From Nitrosospira sp. (GTDB lineage: Bacteria > Pseudomonadota > Gammaproteobacteria > Burkholderiales > Nitrosomonadaceae): a stretch of 64,000 nt of DNA. Below, piece after piece: positions 28,001-37,514 of this stretch. The notes under the pieces were generated by a model. The model saw only the letters and a list, made by a program, of their open reading frames with translations, searched no databases and was not told where the DNA came from. How positions within the stretch are numbered: the first letter of the stretch is position 1; each line of letters begins with the position of its first letter. The stretch spans positions 39,292-103,291 of the forward strand of contig JAPLQS010000028.1 in assembly GCA_026399575.1 (NCBI GenBank). Reading direction: 5' to 3'. A program made the translations under genes and the position numbers.

Positions 28001-28551
28001 GCCTCTTCATTGGCGGATCCGACGCGCTGCACTTCAATATAAAAGCGTTCAGGGAACAGTTGCGCCCATTCTCGTGCCAGCACTTCGGCTTGAGCCAGAT
28101 TGCTTTGCGCCAAGGCCAGGCCGATATCGCCAAGATGCGCACCGGACAAGGCGATTAATCCATCTGTTCCACCTTCGTTTTGATTGAACCAGGATTTACG
28201 GATCTCGGGTCGTCCGCGATGCTGATTCTCACGGTAAGCGCGCGACAGCAGGCGGCACAACAGCAGGTAGCCAGAGTAGGACTGACACAATAGCAACAGG
28301 CGTGCGGGTTTGTCGCGGTCGGTTTCGTTAGTGACCCAGACATCGCAGCCAATGATCGGTTTTATCCCCTTGTCACGTGTCGCTTGGTAAAACTTCACCA
28401 TGCCGAACAAGTTGGAGAGATCGGTCAGCGCCAGTGCCGGCATGCTGTCGGCCACCGTTTTTGCCACCGCAGCGTCGATGCGTACGATGCCGTCAACGAT
28501 GGAATACTCGCTGTGCAGGCGCAGGTGGATGAAAGTGGGAGTGGCGAGCAT
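25031..28551 (-). pseudogene. dnaE: DNA polymerase III alpha subunit, reading frame broken by an inferred short deletion
   Basis: The replicative polymerase is split over two frames. The 5' part (28551 to about 27490) has the PHP domain (HLRLHSEYSIVDGI, ALALTDLSNLFG) and runs to GFAGYFLIVADFINWA. The 3' part (in frame from about 27485 to 25031) resumes at SGAGSLVAYSLGITDLDPLR and includes [20 protein letters not shown] with two catalytic Asp residues. It continues through the palm, fingers, beta-clamp-binding, OB and C-terminal regions to the stop. What is missing is the near-invariant stretch equivalent to KxNGVPVGPGRG plus the frame, near 27485. A deletion of about 37 bp between GGGC repeats would explain both. 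dnaE is essential, so an assembly or sequence error, or a second copy elsewhere, is likely. Confidence 0.85.
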
Positions 28552-28662
28552 GGTGTTACAATTCGGTGCCGAGTGTTCTGTATTTAGTTGCGGTTAAATT
28601 CGATTTCGTGACTAACTTTCAACTCACCACCGAACGTTAAAAATCATTTTTAATTCTACACC

Positions 28663-30042
28663 ATGTTGAAAGCCCCCGAACTTTTACTCCCTGCTGGTTC
28701 GCTCGACAAAATGCGTGCCGCCTACGCCTTCGGTGCGGATGCGGTTTATGCCGGTCAGCCGCGTTATTCCATGCGTGCCCGTAACAATGAATTCGGTTTG
28801 GAGCAGTTGCGCACGGGTATCGCCGAAGCGCACGCCATGGGCAAGAAATTTCTCGTTGCCAGCAACATCATTCCGCACAATGCAAAAGTGAAGACTTACC
28901 TGGCTGACATGGAGCCGGTGATTGCGATGCGACCGGATGCGCTGATCATGGCCGACCCCGGGCTCATCATGCTGGTGCGGGAGAAATGGCCGGAAGTGCC
29001 CATACATCTTTCCGTCCAGGCCAATACGGTGAATTACGCGGGGGTAAAGTTCTGGCAGAAAATGGGGCTGACGCGGGTAATTCTGTCACGTGAATTGTCG
29101 CTTGATGAAGTCGAACAAATCCGCCAGTTGTGCCCCGACATGGAGCTGGAAGTATTTGTCCACGGCGCATTATGCATCGCTTATTCAGGGCGTTGCCTGC
29201 TGTCAGGCTATTTCAATCATCGCGATCCAAACCAGGGCACCTGCACCAATTCCTGCCGCTGGGATTACAAGGTTAAACCGGCCGAAGAGGACGCCAGCGG
29301 CGACATACGGCATGTACAAAAAATTGATTTCGATTTCAGTCAGGCGCTGATGCAAGCAAACGGGCAAACGGGCCTGGCCGCCAGTGGAAATGGCGGTGAC
29401 AAAATCAAACGCCATCCTGCCGCCGATCAGGTTTATCTGATCGAGGAGAAAGAGCGCCCCGGCCAGTTGCTGCCCATCATGGAAGACGAGCACGGCACTT
29501 ACATCATGAATTCCAAAGACCTGCGGGCGGTGGAGCACGTCGAGCGGCTGGTCAGAATCGGCGTGGATTCGCTGAAAATTGAAGGCCGCACCAAGTCGGT
29601 GTATTACGTTGCCCGCACCGCGCAGGTTTACCGCAAGGCAATAGATGATGCGGTGGCAGGGAATCCTCTGGATCCTTCCCTGCTGGGCGAACTGGAGGGG
29701 CTGGCTAATCGCGGCTATACCGACGGCTTCTACCAGCGGCATCACGCCAGCGACACGCAAAACTACCTGCGCGGGCACTCGGAATCAAATCGCAGCCAGT
29801 ATGTGGGCGACATCACCGGCCTCGATGTAGTCAACGGCATGGCCGAAGTGCTGGTGAAAAACCGTTTTCAGGTGGGCGACCGGCTGGAAATCATCCATCC
29901 TTCCGGCAACAGGGTGATCGAACTTGCGCGCATGCAGAATCTTGATGGCGAAACGGTCGAGGTTGCACCGGGTAGCGGCTACCGGGTCAAGATTCCTTTG
30001 ACGGGCAACATCGAGAATGCTTTCGTGGCAAGGCTGTTGTAA
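28663..30042 (+). CDS. trhP: U32 family tRNA hydroxylation protein TrhP (YegQ)
   Basis: TrhP, formerly called peptidase U32 or YegQ, is needed for prephenate-dependent formation of 5-hydroxyuridine at the wobble base of tRNAs. The 459-residue protein has the U32 signature around FVHGALCIAYSGRCLLSG and the Cys-rich GTCTNSCRW, proposed to hold an Fe-S cluster. APELLLPAGSLDKMRAAYAFGAD at the start and the C-terminal beta-barrel are typical. The ATG at 28663 is divergent from dnaE with 111 bp between. Confidence 0.93.
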   Translation: MLKAPELLLPAGSLDKMRAAYAFGADAVYAGQPRYSMRARNNEFGLEQLRTGIAEAHAMGKKFLVASNIIPHNAKVKTYLADMEPVIAMRPDALIMADPGLIMLVREKWPEVPIHLSVQANTVNYAGVKFWQKMGLTRVILSRELSLDEVEQIRQLCPDMELEVFVHGALCIAYSGRCLLSGYFNHRDPNQGTCTNSCRWDYKVKPAEEDASGDIRHVQKIDFDFSQALMQANGQTGLAASGNGGDKIKRHPAADQVYLIEEKERPGQLLPIMEDEHGTYIMNSKDLRAVEHVERLVRIGVDSLKIEGRTKSVYYVARTAQVYRKAIDDAVAGNPLDPSLLGELEGLANRGYTDGFYQRHHASDTQNYLRGHSESNRSQYVGDITGLDVVNGMAEVLVKNRFQVGDRLEIIHPSGNRVIELARMQNLDGETVEVAPGSGYRVKIPLTGNIENAFVARLL

Positions 30043-30097
30043 TTGCGCTCATGGACGTGATCCATGTTTGAAAAGAATGTTGTCGAAACCCGGTGTT

Positions 30098-31084
30098 TCA
30101 GCCAACCTGATTGCGGAAGAAGCTGATTATTCTTTCCGGTAGCCACGTCAGTTTGCCGGGGAACGGCGAATTCAGAAATCCGGCGTGTCCTCCCTGTTCA
30201 GGGAATTCCAGCGTAACTGCAGATGAAACGTCAGCGCATGCAGGCAGCACGGAGGCGGGCATGAAGGGATCGTTGCGGGCATTGATGACCAGCGTGGGTA
30301 CCTGGACATGCCTGAGCCATGGCTTGCTGCTGGATTGGCTCCAGTATTCGTCGGTATTGCGAAAACCGTGCAGCGGCGCGGTCACAATGTTGTCGAATTG
30401 ATATATCGAGGTACATGCGGCTAATGCGGTGGCGTCAAACAAGCCGGGGAAACGAACAATTTTTTCCAGTGCCTTGAGTTTCAGGGTATCAAGAAAGTGG
30501 CGGGTGTAGAGCCGGTTGAAGCCAGCATCCAGTGCTTGCCCGGCAGCTGCCAGGTCCAGGGGAACGGAAACTGCCACCGCGCCGGCGAGTATCCGGCAAG
30601 CTTGATCGCCTTGCTCACCAAGCCATTTCAGCAAAGCATTGCCACCCAACGATACGCCGACTACGTAGAGCGGAACGGAGGAGTCATCTTTCCCGTTTTG
30701 GTCGCTAATCCGGCGTAGTATCCAGTCGATTTCTGCCGAATCTCCGGCATGATAAGCCCGCGGCAATCGATTGGGCGATCCGGAGCAGCCGCGAAAATGC
30801 ACGACCGCGCCACGCCAGCCACGATCCCGCAACGCCCCCATGATGCTCAGGACATAATGACTGCACGAGCTGCCTTCAAGTCCATGAAACAACACGACCA
30901 GTGGTGTGTCAGCAGCGCCGTCCAGCCAGTCGATATCAATGAAATCCCCGTCATCCAGTTCCCAGCGTTCGCGCCGGTAAGCAACCGGAGGCACGGGCAG
31001 CAGATAGGGGTAGATGGTTTGCGCATTGCCCCCCGGCAGCCAGGTTGGAGCAACGTAAGGCAACGGGGGTGGCAAACTTTTCAA
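30098..31084 (-). CDS. YheT-like alpha/beta hydrolase
   Basis: This 328-residue protein matches the YheT/ABHD1-type hydrolases. Motifs are the start APTWLPGGNAQTIYP, the oxyanion area VVLFHGLEGSSCSHY, the VHFRGCSG box, and the nucleophile Ser145 in GVSLGG. The acid is in NARNDPFMP and the His in GGHAGF. Substrates are unproven; esters or lipids are suggested for the family. It is convergent with trhP (55 bp apart) and lies next to tRNA-Lys on the same strand. Confidence 0.9.
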   Translation of the reverse strand: MKSLPPPLPYVAPTWLPGGNAQTIYPYLLPVPPVAYRRERWELDDGDFIDIDWLDGAADTPLVVLFHGLEGSSCSHYVLSIMGALRDRGWRGAVVHFRGCSGSPNRLPRAYHAGDSAEIDWILRRISDQNGKDDSSVPLYVVGVSLGGNALLKWLGEQGDQACRILAGAVAVSVPLDLAAAGQALDAGFNRLYTRHFLDTLKLKALEKIVRFPGLFDATALAACTSIYQFDNIVTAPLHGFRNTDEYWSQSSSKPWLRHVQVPTLVINARNDPFMPASVLPACADVSSAVTLEFPEQGGHAGFLNSPFPGKLTWLPERIISFFRNQVG

Positions 31085-31141
31085 GTTCGGGTATGTGAGA
31101 AGCGACTAAGGCCCGGGTAATTTACCGGACCCTGACATGTT

Positions 31142-31217
31142 TGGTAGGCCGTGCGAGATTTGAACTCGCGACCAACGGATTAAAAGTCCGCTGCTCTACC
31201 GGCTGAGCTAACGACCC
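31142..31217 (-). tRNA. tRNA-Lys (anticodon TTT)
   Basis: Read on the minus strand the 76-nt gene starts GGGTCGTTAGCTCAG and has anticodon loop CTTTTAA, the T-loop GTTCAAATC, and an encoded CCA end. The acceptor arms GGGTCGT and ACGGCCT pair with one G-U at the end and one internal wobble. Confidence 0.97.
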
Positions 31218-31412
31218 GGAGGTTGAGCATTATACCGATTCACCCCCCGATACAAAAGTTCTCTTTGAATAAAGTGCTTCAAATGCGAGAAGAGCCTTTA
31301 TTCAAGCGGCCTTCACCGCTGCCACTATTAAGGTATCTGGCGACCGCAACACTGATGACGACGGTGACGGGGGGCAGGATCCTGCTCGCATTGGGGGGTG
31401 ACAGTTGAGTTC

Positions 31413-31421
31413 TGGTATAAT
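31413..31421 (+). promoter_or_regulatory. extended -10 promoter upstream of kdsC
   Basis: TGGTATAAT at 31413-31421 is a perfect extended -10 element. The -35 region is G-rich and poor, as expected for an extended -10 promoter. Transcription should start near 31428, about 165 bases before kdsC. Confidence 0.6.
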
Positions 31422-31427
31422 TTTTCC

Positions 31428-31592
31428 GTGGACGATCGGGAGTCAGGATTGGGACAAGCGTTCAACGCCAGCAGTATGCTGAGCGCTGGGCAAGCGGACT
31501 CGATCACCCGGCACCACAGACCCGCCTCGGGAGTAACCGAGATGATCTTGCCCGTTTGAGCATCCTCGCTGGGCTATCCTATTGGAATATCG
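31428..31592 (+). ncRNA. structured leader or small RNA before kdsC (family not identified)
   Basis: Between the extended -10 promoter and the kdsC ATG lies a non-coding 165-nt segment with good hairpin potential. CAGCA-GTA-TGCTG is at 31469-31481. CTCGG-GAGTAA-CCGAG (31526-31541) is enclosed by GGGCAAG (31488-31494) with CTTGCCC (31547-31553) and GATCA with TGATC. A weak outer pair is GGAT (31446-31449) with ATCC (31576-31579). A long stem with internal bulges and its own promoter recalls 6S RNA, but I cannot confirm that; it may be a regulated kdsC leader. No terminator is seen before kdsC. The rest of the 31218-31427 gap shows nothing else. Confidence 0.4.
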
Positions 31593-32117
31593 ATGCAAGC
31601 GGTACTGGAAAAGGCAAGAAAAATCCGGATGATCATTTTTGACGTGGATGGAGTGCTGACCGACGGCAGTCTTCATTTCATGGCTAGCGGCGAGGAAATC
31701 AAGACGTTCAATAGCCATGATGGTCACGGCATGAAAATGCTCAAGGCAAGCGGGGTCGAGCTTGCCATCATCACTAGCAGAGAATCACGTTGTGTTGACT
31801 TGCGGGCACAGGATCTGGGCATCACACTCGTCTACCAGGCTGCGAAAAACAAGCTGCAGGTATTCGAGGAGTTGTTGGTGAAGCTGGGGCTGGATGCTTC
31901 TGCTTGCGCGTATGTCGGTGATGATTTGGTGGATTTGCCGGTGATGCTGCGCTGTGGCCTTCCCGTTTGCGTGCCTGCTGCCCCTGCATTGGTGAAAAAA
32001 CATGCGGAGTATGTCACCTGTCTTGAAGGCGGGCGCGGTGCGGTGCGTGAAGTCTGCGAAATGATAATGCTGGCGCAGGATACCCTGCATGCGCAACAGG
32101 CGGCGTACCTGAAATGA
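31593..32117 (+). CDS. kdsC: 3-deoxy-D-manno-octulosonate 8-phosphate phosphatase
   Basis: KdsC removes phosphate from Kdo-8-phosphate to give Kdo for lipopolysaccharide. The 174-residue HAD phosphatase (C0 subfamily, tetrameric in homologues) has FDVDGVLTDGSLHF with the nucleophile and general-acid Asp, ITSRES, and YVGDDLVDLPVM. It starts the lpt operon; its TGA overlaps the lptC ATG by 4 bp. The usual partner kdsD, the arabinose-5-phosphate isomerase often found just upstream, is absent here. Confidence 0.97.
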   Translation: MQAVLEKARKIRMIIFDVDGVLTDGSLHFMASGEEIKTFNSHDGHGMKMLKASGVELAIITSRESRCVDLRAQDLGITLVYQAAKNKLQVFEELLVKLGLDASACAYVGDDLVDLPVMLRCGLPVCVPAAPALVKKHAEYVTCLEGGRGAVREVCEMIMLAQDTLHAQQAAYLK

Positions 32118-32704
32118 TCAAACAGCTCACCGCCAGACTTAATGGTCTTCCCAAGCTGCCTCTGGCTTTATTGGTCTTGCTGGCGGCGGCGACATTCTGG
32201 CTGGACAAAGTAGTACGGCCGCCAGTTGTTGCGGAAAGTAGTGGCTCACACCGCGATCCCGATTACATGCTGGAAGGTCTCTCGGTTATTCGCACGGATC
32301 AAGACGGAGTGGCGCGCTATAAACTTTTCGCGAAAAAAATGCTGCATTATTCGGACGACAATAGTACTCATCTGGAGCAACCCCGTCTCGTCAACGCTAC
32401 TCCCGGCAAATCTGCGGTACAAATAAAAGCGGATCAGGGCGAGCTGACTGGCGGCAATGATGATGTCTATCTCAGCGGGAATGTCACGCTGTCGCGTAAT
32501 GCGAATAACGGTTCGAATAAGGCGACCATGGTCACCAGTTCCTTGCGCATTACTCCCGATGATGACATCGCCAGAACCGATAAAGCCGTGACCATCACCG
32601 AAGGAAATACCACCATCCATGCTGTCGGAATGGAACTGGACAACCGTGCTAATGTCACCCGGTTATTGTCACAGGTAAAAGTCTCGCATGACAAAAAACG
32701 CTAG
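32114..32704 (+). CDS. lptC: LPS export ABC transporter periplasmic protein LptC
   Basis: LptC is the bitopic inner-membrane protein that passes lipopolysaccharide from LptB2FG to LptA. The 196-residue protein has one N-terminal membrane helix (about residues 13-33) and a beta-jellyroll domain with DYMLEGLSVIRTDQDGVARY. It overlaps kdsC by 4 bp and is followed by lptA. Confidence 0.93.
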   Translation: MIKQLTARLNGLPKLPLALLVLLAAATFWLDKVVRPPVVAESSGSHRDPDYMLEGLSVIRTDQDGVARYKLFAKKMLHYSDDNSTHLEQPRLVNATPGKSAVQIKADQGELTGGNDDVYLSGNVTLSRNANNGSNKATMVTSSLRITPDDDIARTDKAVTITEGNTTIHAVGMELDNRANVTRLLSQVKVSHDKKR

Positions 32705-32741
32705 GCTGCCAGTCGCGTCCCAACCTGTTCACAAGGTATGC

Positions 32742-33281
32742 ATGAAATCATTTTCTGTCCTATTGTTGTTGGGGTTGTTGTCTTCCGGTCACGCTCTGGC
32801 TGAACGGGCCGATCGCGATAAACCGGTCCACTTGGAGGCTGATCGTGCCACCGTGGAAAACGCCAACCGGACCAGCGTGTTCACTGGCAACGTAGTGCTC
32901 ACTCAAGGCACCTTGATCATCCGTGCCGATAAAATGGTAGTGAAAGAAGATGCCAGTGGATTCCGGCACGCCACCGCCTTCGGTAATCTCGTCAGTTTCC
33001 GGCAGAAACGCGATGGCAAGGATGAATACATTGAAGGCTGGAGCGAACGCATGGAATATGACGGCAAGGCGGACAGGGTGCAGTTCTTCAAGAAAGCGCG
33101 TTTGAAGCGTGGGCAGGACGAGGTAGAGGGGGACTATATTTCCTACGATGCGGTCAGCGAGTTCTTTCAAGTGACGGGCGGCAATGAAAAGACAGACACC
33201 CAAACCAGTCCTGCCGGCAGAGTACGGATAGTGATCCAACCGAAGAATAAACAGGAGAATCCGGCGACCGAGAGTCAGTAG
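32742..33281 (+). CDS. lptA: lipopolysaccharide transport periplasmic protein LptA
   Basis: LptA forms the periplasmic bridge that carries lipopolysaccharide to the outer membrane. From the ATG at 32742 the 179-residue protein has a signal peptide ([20 protein letters not shown]) and an OstA-like beta-jellyroll: [39 protein letters not shown]. An AAGG site precedes this ATG. The frame is open from ATG 32688, which would overlap lptC but gives a poorer signal peptide. Confidence 0.92.
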   Translation: MKSFSVLLLLGLLSSGHALAERADRDKPVHLEADRATVENANRTSVFTGNVVLTQGTLIIRADKMVVKEDASGFRHATAFGNLVSFRQKRDGKDEYIEGWSERMEYDGKADRVQFFKKARLKRGQDEVEGDYISYDAVSEFFQVTGGNEKTDTQTSPAGRVRIVIQPKNKQENPATESQ

Positions 33282-33318
33282 GAATGCAACTCTGCCCCGG
33301 AATCCGAGTTTTGAAGAA

Positions 33319-34041
33319 ATGAGCGAATTTAAGGTCGATAACCTAAAAAAGCATTATAAGTCACGTACCGTGGTGCAAGACGTATCGCTTTCCGTCGCCA
33401 GCGGTGAAGTGGTCGGCTTGCTCGGTCCCAATGGTGCGGGCAAGACTACCTGCTTTTACATGATGGTGGGATTGGTGCCGCTGGATGGTGGCAGCATATA
33501 TCTGGACGGGCACGATTTGAGCCAGATGCCGGTCCATCATCGGGCCCGCATGGGCCTGAGTTACCTGCCGCAGGATGCGTCAATCTTCCGCCGGCTTTCT
33601 GTGGCGGACAATATTTCTGCAGTGCTGGAATTGCAGGATTACGACGCTTATGAAATGCAGCAGCACCTGGATGACCTGCTGCATGATTTACATATCAGCC
33701 ACTTGCGCGACAACTCTGCCATGAGTTTGTCCGGGGGCGAGCGCCGTCGTGTAGAAATCGCCCGGGCACTGGCGACACAGCCCCGCTTCATCCTGTTGGA
33801 TGAACCGTTTGCGGGGGTGGATCCTATTGCTGTGCTGGACATCCAGAAAATAATTCACTTTCTCAAGGAACGCGACATCGGTGTGCTCATTACCGACCAC
33901 AATGTCAGAGAAACATTGGGAATTTGTGACCACGCTTACATTATCAACCAGGGCGAGGTACTGGCCAGCGGAAAACCTGATGAAATCATTTATAATGACA
34001 ACGTAAGAAAAGTGTACTTGGGAGAGCATTTCCGGCTGTGA
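33319..34041 (+). CDS. lptB: LPS export ABC transporter ATP-binding protein LptB
   Basis: LptB is the ATPase that drives lipopolysaccharide extraction by LptFG. The 240-residue protein has Walker [16 protein letters not shown], signature [16 protein letters not shown], Walker [13 protein letters not shown], the switch ITDHNV, and the LptB-typical [17 protein letters not shown]. It lies between lptA and rpoN as in most proteobacteria. Confidence 0.98.
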   Translation: MSEFKVDNLKKHYKSRTVVQDVSLSVASGEVVGLLGPNGAGKTTCFYMMVGLVPLDGGSIYLDGHDLSQMPVHHRARMGLSYLPQDASIFRRLSVADNISAVLELQDYDAYEMQQHLDDLLHDLHISHLRDNSAMSLSGGERRRVEIARALATQPRFILLDEPFAGVDPIAVLDIQKIIHFLKERDIGVLITDHNVRETLGICDHAYIINQGEVLASGKPDEIIYNDNVRKVYLGEHFRL

Positions 34042-34094
34042 AATAAGGGTTCAATCTGCTCGAATCTGTGGTTGTCCGTTGTTTCTCCAAAATT

Positions 34095-35553
34095 ATGAGA
34101 CCTACCCTCCAGCTCAAACTATCGCAACACCTGACACTCACCCCGCAGCTGCAACAATCCATACGGTTGTTGCAACTCTCGACGCTTGAGATGAATCAGG
34201 AGATAGAGCGTGGTGCAGGAGAATCCCCTGCTTGAGCTTGATGATAACGCTGAATACCAGGGCTTCCAGCCAGATAACTCCCCGTCATCACCAGCACCAG
34301 AGTTGTCGGAACCTCAGGATGAGTCCACGGCGAATGCGCTTGCTACCGAGGATGATACCGAGACAAAAACAAACTCAATCGATGAGTCAGACTGGTTTGA
34401 GGGTACCAGTACTTCTCGCGGCGCGCGCGATGACGATGATGAACATGAATTTCCGCAACAAGCAGCCGAACCCATCAGCTTGCGTGAGCACCTCAATCTG
34501 CAGATCAGTCTCAGTCAGATCACCGAACGCGACAGAAGGATCACAGGCTTGCTGGTAGACGGTCTGGATGACGATGGTTATCTCACTCAGGATCTGGAAG
34601 AACTTGTCAGCCTGCTGCCGCCAGAACTCGAAATAGACCTGGATGATTTGCACATCGCGCTTGAATATTTGCAACATCTGGATCCGCCCGGCGTGGGTGC
34701 CCGTAACCTGGGAGAGTGTCTGGCGCTGCAACTGCGCGCTCTGCCGGAGGATACGCCCTACCGCGAGCAGGCGCTGCTGCTGGTAACCAGTCATCTGGAA
34801 AGTCTGGCATCACGGGATTTCCGTTTGATCAAGAAATCATTGCATTGTGATGATGATTGCCTGCGCTCAATCCAGCATCTTGTCACTCACCTGAATCCCA
34901 GACCGGGTTCGATATTTAATACTACGGTGGCCCGCTATATCGTGCCTGATGTGATCGTGACCAAAATCGGCGGTGCCTGGGTAGCCAACCTTAATCCGGA
35001 AGCGATGCCACGCCTCGGTATCAATCGCTACTATGCTTCCATCTTGAAGCAAAGTCATGATGATTCGGCACAACGGCTGAACAGTCAGCTACAGGAAGCC
35101 AAGTGGCTCATCAAGAATGTGAAACAGCGCTTCGACACCATCCTGAAGGTGTCTTGCGCCATAGTCGAACGCCAGCGGCAATTCTTCGAACACGGCGCGG
35201 TCGCCATGCGCCCGCTAGTGCTGCGGGAGATAGCAGATACTCTGGACTTGCATGAGTCCACCGTTTCTCGCGTGACGACGCAGAAATTCATGCGCACACC
35301 GCGCGGCATATTCGAACTGAAGTATTTTTTCGGCAGCCATGTCGCGACTGATACCGGCGGTGCTTGCTCTGCTACAGCGATTCGTGCTCTGATCAAACAG
35401 TTTGTGCATGGCGAGAATGTGAAGAAACCGCTAAGTGACAGCCAGATTTCTGAAATTCTTGGACAGCAGGGCATCGTGGTTGCCCGGCGCACGGTTGCGA
35501 AATACCGTGAGTCCATGCAGATTCCACCAGTTAGTCTTCGTAAATCGTTTTAA
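34095..35553 (+). CDS. rpoN: RNA polymerase sigma-54 factor, N-terminal region in a different frame
   Basis: Sigma-54 directs RNA polymerase to -24/-12 promoters and needs AAA+ activators. The C-terminal 447 residues are intact from GTG 34210: acidic region II, core-binding region, and the RpoN box [10 protein letters not shown] near the end. The N-terminal region I is encoded from ATG 34095 ([32 protein letters not shown]), but this frame ends at 34235. The two frames meet near 34208-34210, where GAGC-GTGGTG is found; two missing bases (GAGCAGGTGGTG) would restore [13 protein letters not shown]. Region I is essential for silencing and activator response. A sequence error is the simplest explanation; a true mutation would cripple the protein. 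Confidence 0.88.
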
Positions 35554-35572
35554 CCCAAGCCAAGGAGGCATG

Positions 35573-35896
35573 ATGAATCTCAACCTTACCGGTCACCATG
35601 TGGAAATCACCCCAGCCATGCGGGATTACGTTACTTCCAAGATGGACAAGATCAGGCGCCATTTTGATCACGTCATTGATGTCAGCGTGATTCTGTCGGT
35701 GGAAAAACTTAAGCAGAGGGCCGAGGCCAACGTACACGTACGCGGCAAGGATATTTTTGTCGAAACTGACAGTGCCGATATGTATGCTTCCATAGACAGT
35801 CTGGTGGACAAGCTCGACCGGCAGATACTCAAGCACAAGGAAAAAAATGCAGATCGCCGTAATAGTGCGGTGCCGCTAAAGGATGATGAATCGTAG
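35573..35896 (+). CDS. hpf: ribosome hibernation promoting factor (HPF/RaiA family, short form)
   Basis: HPF binds the 30S subunit and helps form inactive 100S ribosomes in slow growth. The 107-residue protein has NLTGHHVEITPAMRDYVTSK, the basic HVRGKDIFVETDSADMYASI and LDRQILKHKEK, typical of short HPF. The ATG at 35573 is four bases after AAGGAGG; an adjacent ATG at 35570 is too close to it. The gene follows rpoN by 19 bp. Confidence 0.95.
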   Translation: MNLNLTGHHVEITPAMRDYVTSKMDKIRRHFDHVIDVSVILSVEKLKQRAEANVHVRGKDIFVETDSADMYASIDSLVDKLDRQILKHKEKNADRRNSAVPLKDDES

Positions 35897-35990
35897 CAGT
35901 TGGAATAGTTGAGCGTAGAGGCGAAAGCCGGTCTATTGCCGTCATTCGACGGGCTTGATTGAATTAACCGAACCCCAATTTACCTTTTTT

Positions 35991-36476
35991 ATGAACCTCA
36001 TTGCACAGCTCCTTCCCCCGTCTAACGTTATTGTAGAATTGGATGCCGCCAGCAAGAAGCGTGTATTCGAGCAGGTTGGATTATTGTTTGAAAACACTTT
36101 GCACATTGCCCGCAGCCAGGTGTTTGACAGCCTGTTTGCGCGCGAAAAACTGGGCTCTACCGGCCTCGGTCAAGGTGTGGCAATTCCGCATGGCAGAATT
36201 AAAGGACTGCGCGATGCTGCTGCGGCCTTTATCCGAATGAAGGAGCCGATCCCGTTCGACGCGCCGGATGGCAAACCAGTCAGCCTGGTCTGCATCCTGC
36301 TGGTCCCGGAGAAGGCCACTGATCAGCACCTGCAGATTCTGAGCGAGCTGGCACAAATGTTCAGCGACAAGAGTTTCCGTGAAAGTCTGCTGACCGGCAA
36401 GGATGCGACGGAAGTCTATCAACTCATCTCCAACTGGACACCAAATGCCCCAGATCAGCATCGCACAGCTATTTGA
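35991..36476 (+). CDS. ptsN: nitrogen-regulatory PTS EIIA component PtsN
   Basis: PtsN (EIIA-Ntr) takes phosphate from NPr and regulates potassium and nitrogen related targets. From the ATG at 35991 the 161-residue protein begins NLIAQLLPPSNVIVELDAAS and has phosphorylated His67 in VAIPHGRI. The frame is open back to a TTG at 35955, but the ATG fits the family start. Its 3' end overlaps hprK by 32 bp. Confidence 0.95.
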   Translation: MNLIAQLLPPSNVIVELDAASKKRVFEQVGLLFENTLHIARSQVFDSLFAREKLGSTGLGQGVAIPHGRIKGLRDAAAAFIRMKEPIPFDAPDGKPVSLVCILLVPEKATDQHLQILSELAQMFSDKSFRESLLTGKDATEVYQLISNWTPNAPDQHRTAI

Positions 36477-37401
36477 AGATAAGCGGGAGAAGCTGGATCT
36501 GACCTGGGAAGCGGGCAGGGACGGTAGCGACAGACAACTCGACGATGAAACCATCGCGCAGTCTGCCCAAGGGGTAGTCGGCCATCTCAATTTCATGCAT
36601 CCCAACTGGGTACAGGTATTGAGTGACATCGAAATTGATTATCTCAACCAGCTTGACCCTGTGTCCTTGCAGCAGAATATGCAGCAGCTTGCCCAAAGCA
36701 GCATAGCGTGCGTGATTGTCGCAGGCGGCGCATCCGTACCGGCCTCACTGCGCGCATTGGCCGACGCCACCCGCATTCCTTTACTGCGTTCGCCGTATTC
36801 CAGTCTGGAAGTGATCTGGTTGTTGCGCACCTACCTGGGACGCGTGCTGGCACCGCCCACTACGCTGCATGGCGTACTTCTGGATGTGCTGGGGATGGGC
36901 GTGATGATTACCGGTGAAAGTGGTGTCGGCAAAAGTGAGCTGGCGCTGGAGTTGGTGAGTCGCGGCCACGGCCTGGTGGCAGATGATGTGGTGGAACTGC
37001 GCCGTATTGCACCCGAAACCCTGGAGGGGCGTTGTCCACCGATGCTGCGTGATTTCCTTGAGGTGCGCGGACTGGGGGTGCTGAACATTCGAACCATTTT
37101 TGGCGAGACTGCAGTGCGCCGGCGGAAAAGCATGAAGCTGATTGTGCATTTGCTAAAACCCGGTAGTGCAGATCCTAATTCGCTGGAGCGGCTGCCAATC
37201 AACGATGTCAACGAAAGCGTCATGGGCGTTAATATACGCAAGGTCATCATCCCGGTTATCGCGGGACGTAACCTGGCAGTGCTGGTAGAAGCAGCAGTAC
37301 GGAATTACGTTTTACAGCTACGCGGCATCGATAGCACTAAAGAATTTCTTGCACGACACGAGCAGGAAATGGGGGATGATGGAGACCAAGTAACGGTTTG
37401 A
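36445..37401 (+). CDS. hprK: HPr kinase/phosphorylase
   Basis: HprK phosphorylates and dephosphorylates a serine on HPr-type proteins. In betaproteobacteria it is part of a regulatory PTS rather than sugar uptake. The 318-residue protein has the P-loop GESGVGKSELALEL, the ADDVVELRR segment, and the signature EVRGLGVLNIRTIFG. The ATG at 36445 gives MPQISIAQLFEDKREKLDL; the frame is open to 36403. It overlaps ptsN, supporting coupled expression. Usual neighbour rapZ is not present; a 196-bp gap to hupB follows. Confidence 0.95.
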   Translation: MPQISIAQLFEDKREKLDLTWEAGRDGSDRQLDDETIAQSAQGVVGHLNFMHPNWVQVLSDIEIDYLNQLDPVSLQQNMQQLAQSSIACVIVAGGASVPASLRALADATRIPLLRSPYSSLEVIWLLRTYLGRVLAPPTTLHGVLLDVLGMGVMITGESGVGKSELALELVSRGHGLVADDVVELRRIAPETLEGRCPPMLRDFLEVRGLGVLNIRTIFGETAVRRRKSMKLIVHLLKPGSADPNSLERLPINDVNESVMGVNIRKVIIPVIAGRNLAVLVEAAVRNYVLQLRGIDSTKEFLARHEQEMGDDGDQVTV

Positions 37402-37514
37402 AAATAAAACGTAACTCACATAGAGCGAGGAATTGAAGGTGTTTTTGCCATTTTTCCTGCGCAAGTAAAGTATTTTTTATCATAAATGATTAGCGAAAAT
37501 ATTTTCACAATTGC

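Noticed and set aside
31428..31592. tmRNA, RNase P RNA or SRP RNA before kdsC
   Set aside because: The conserved cores of these RNAs (tRNA-like ends, P4 motif, GGAAGCAGCC region) are absent.
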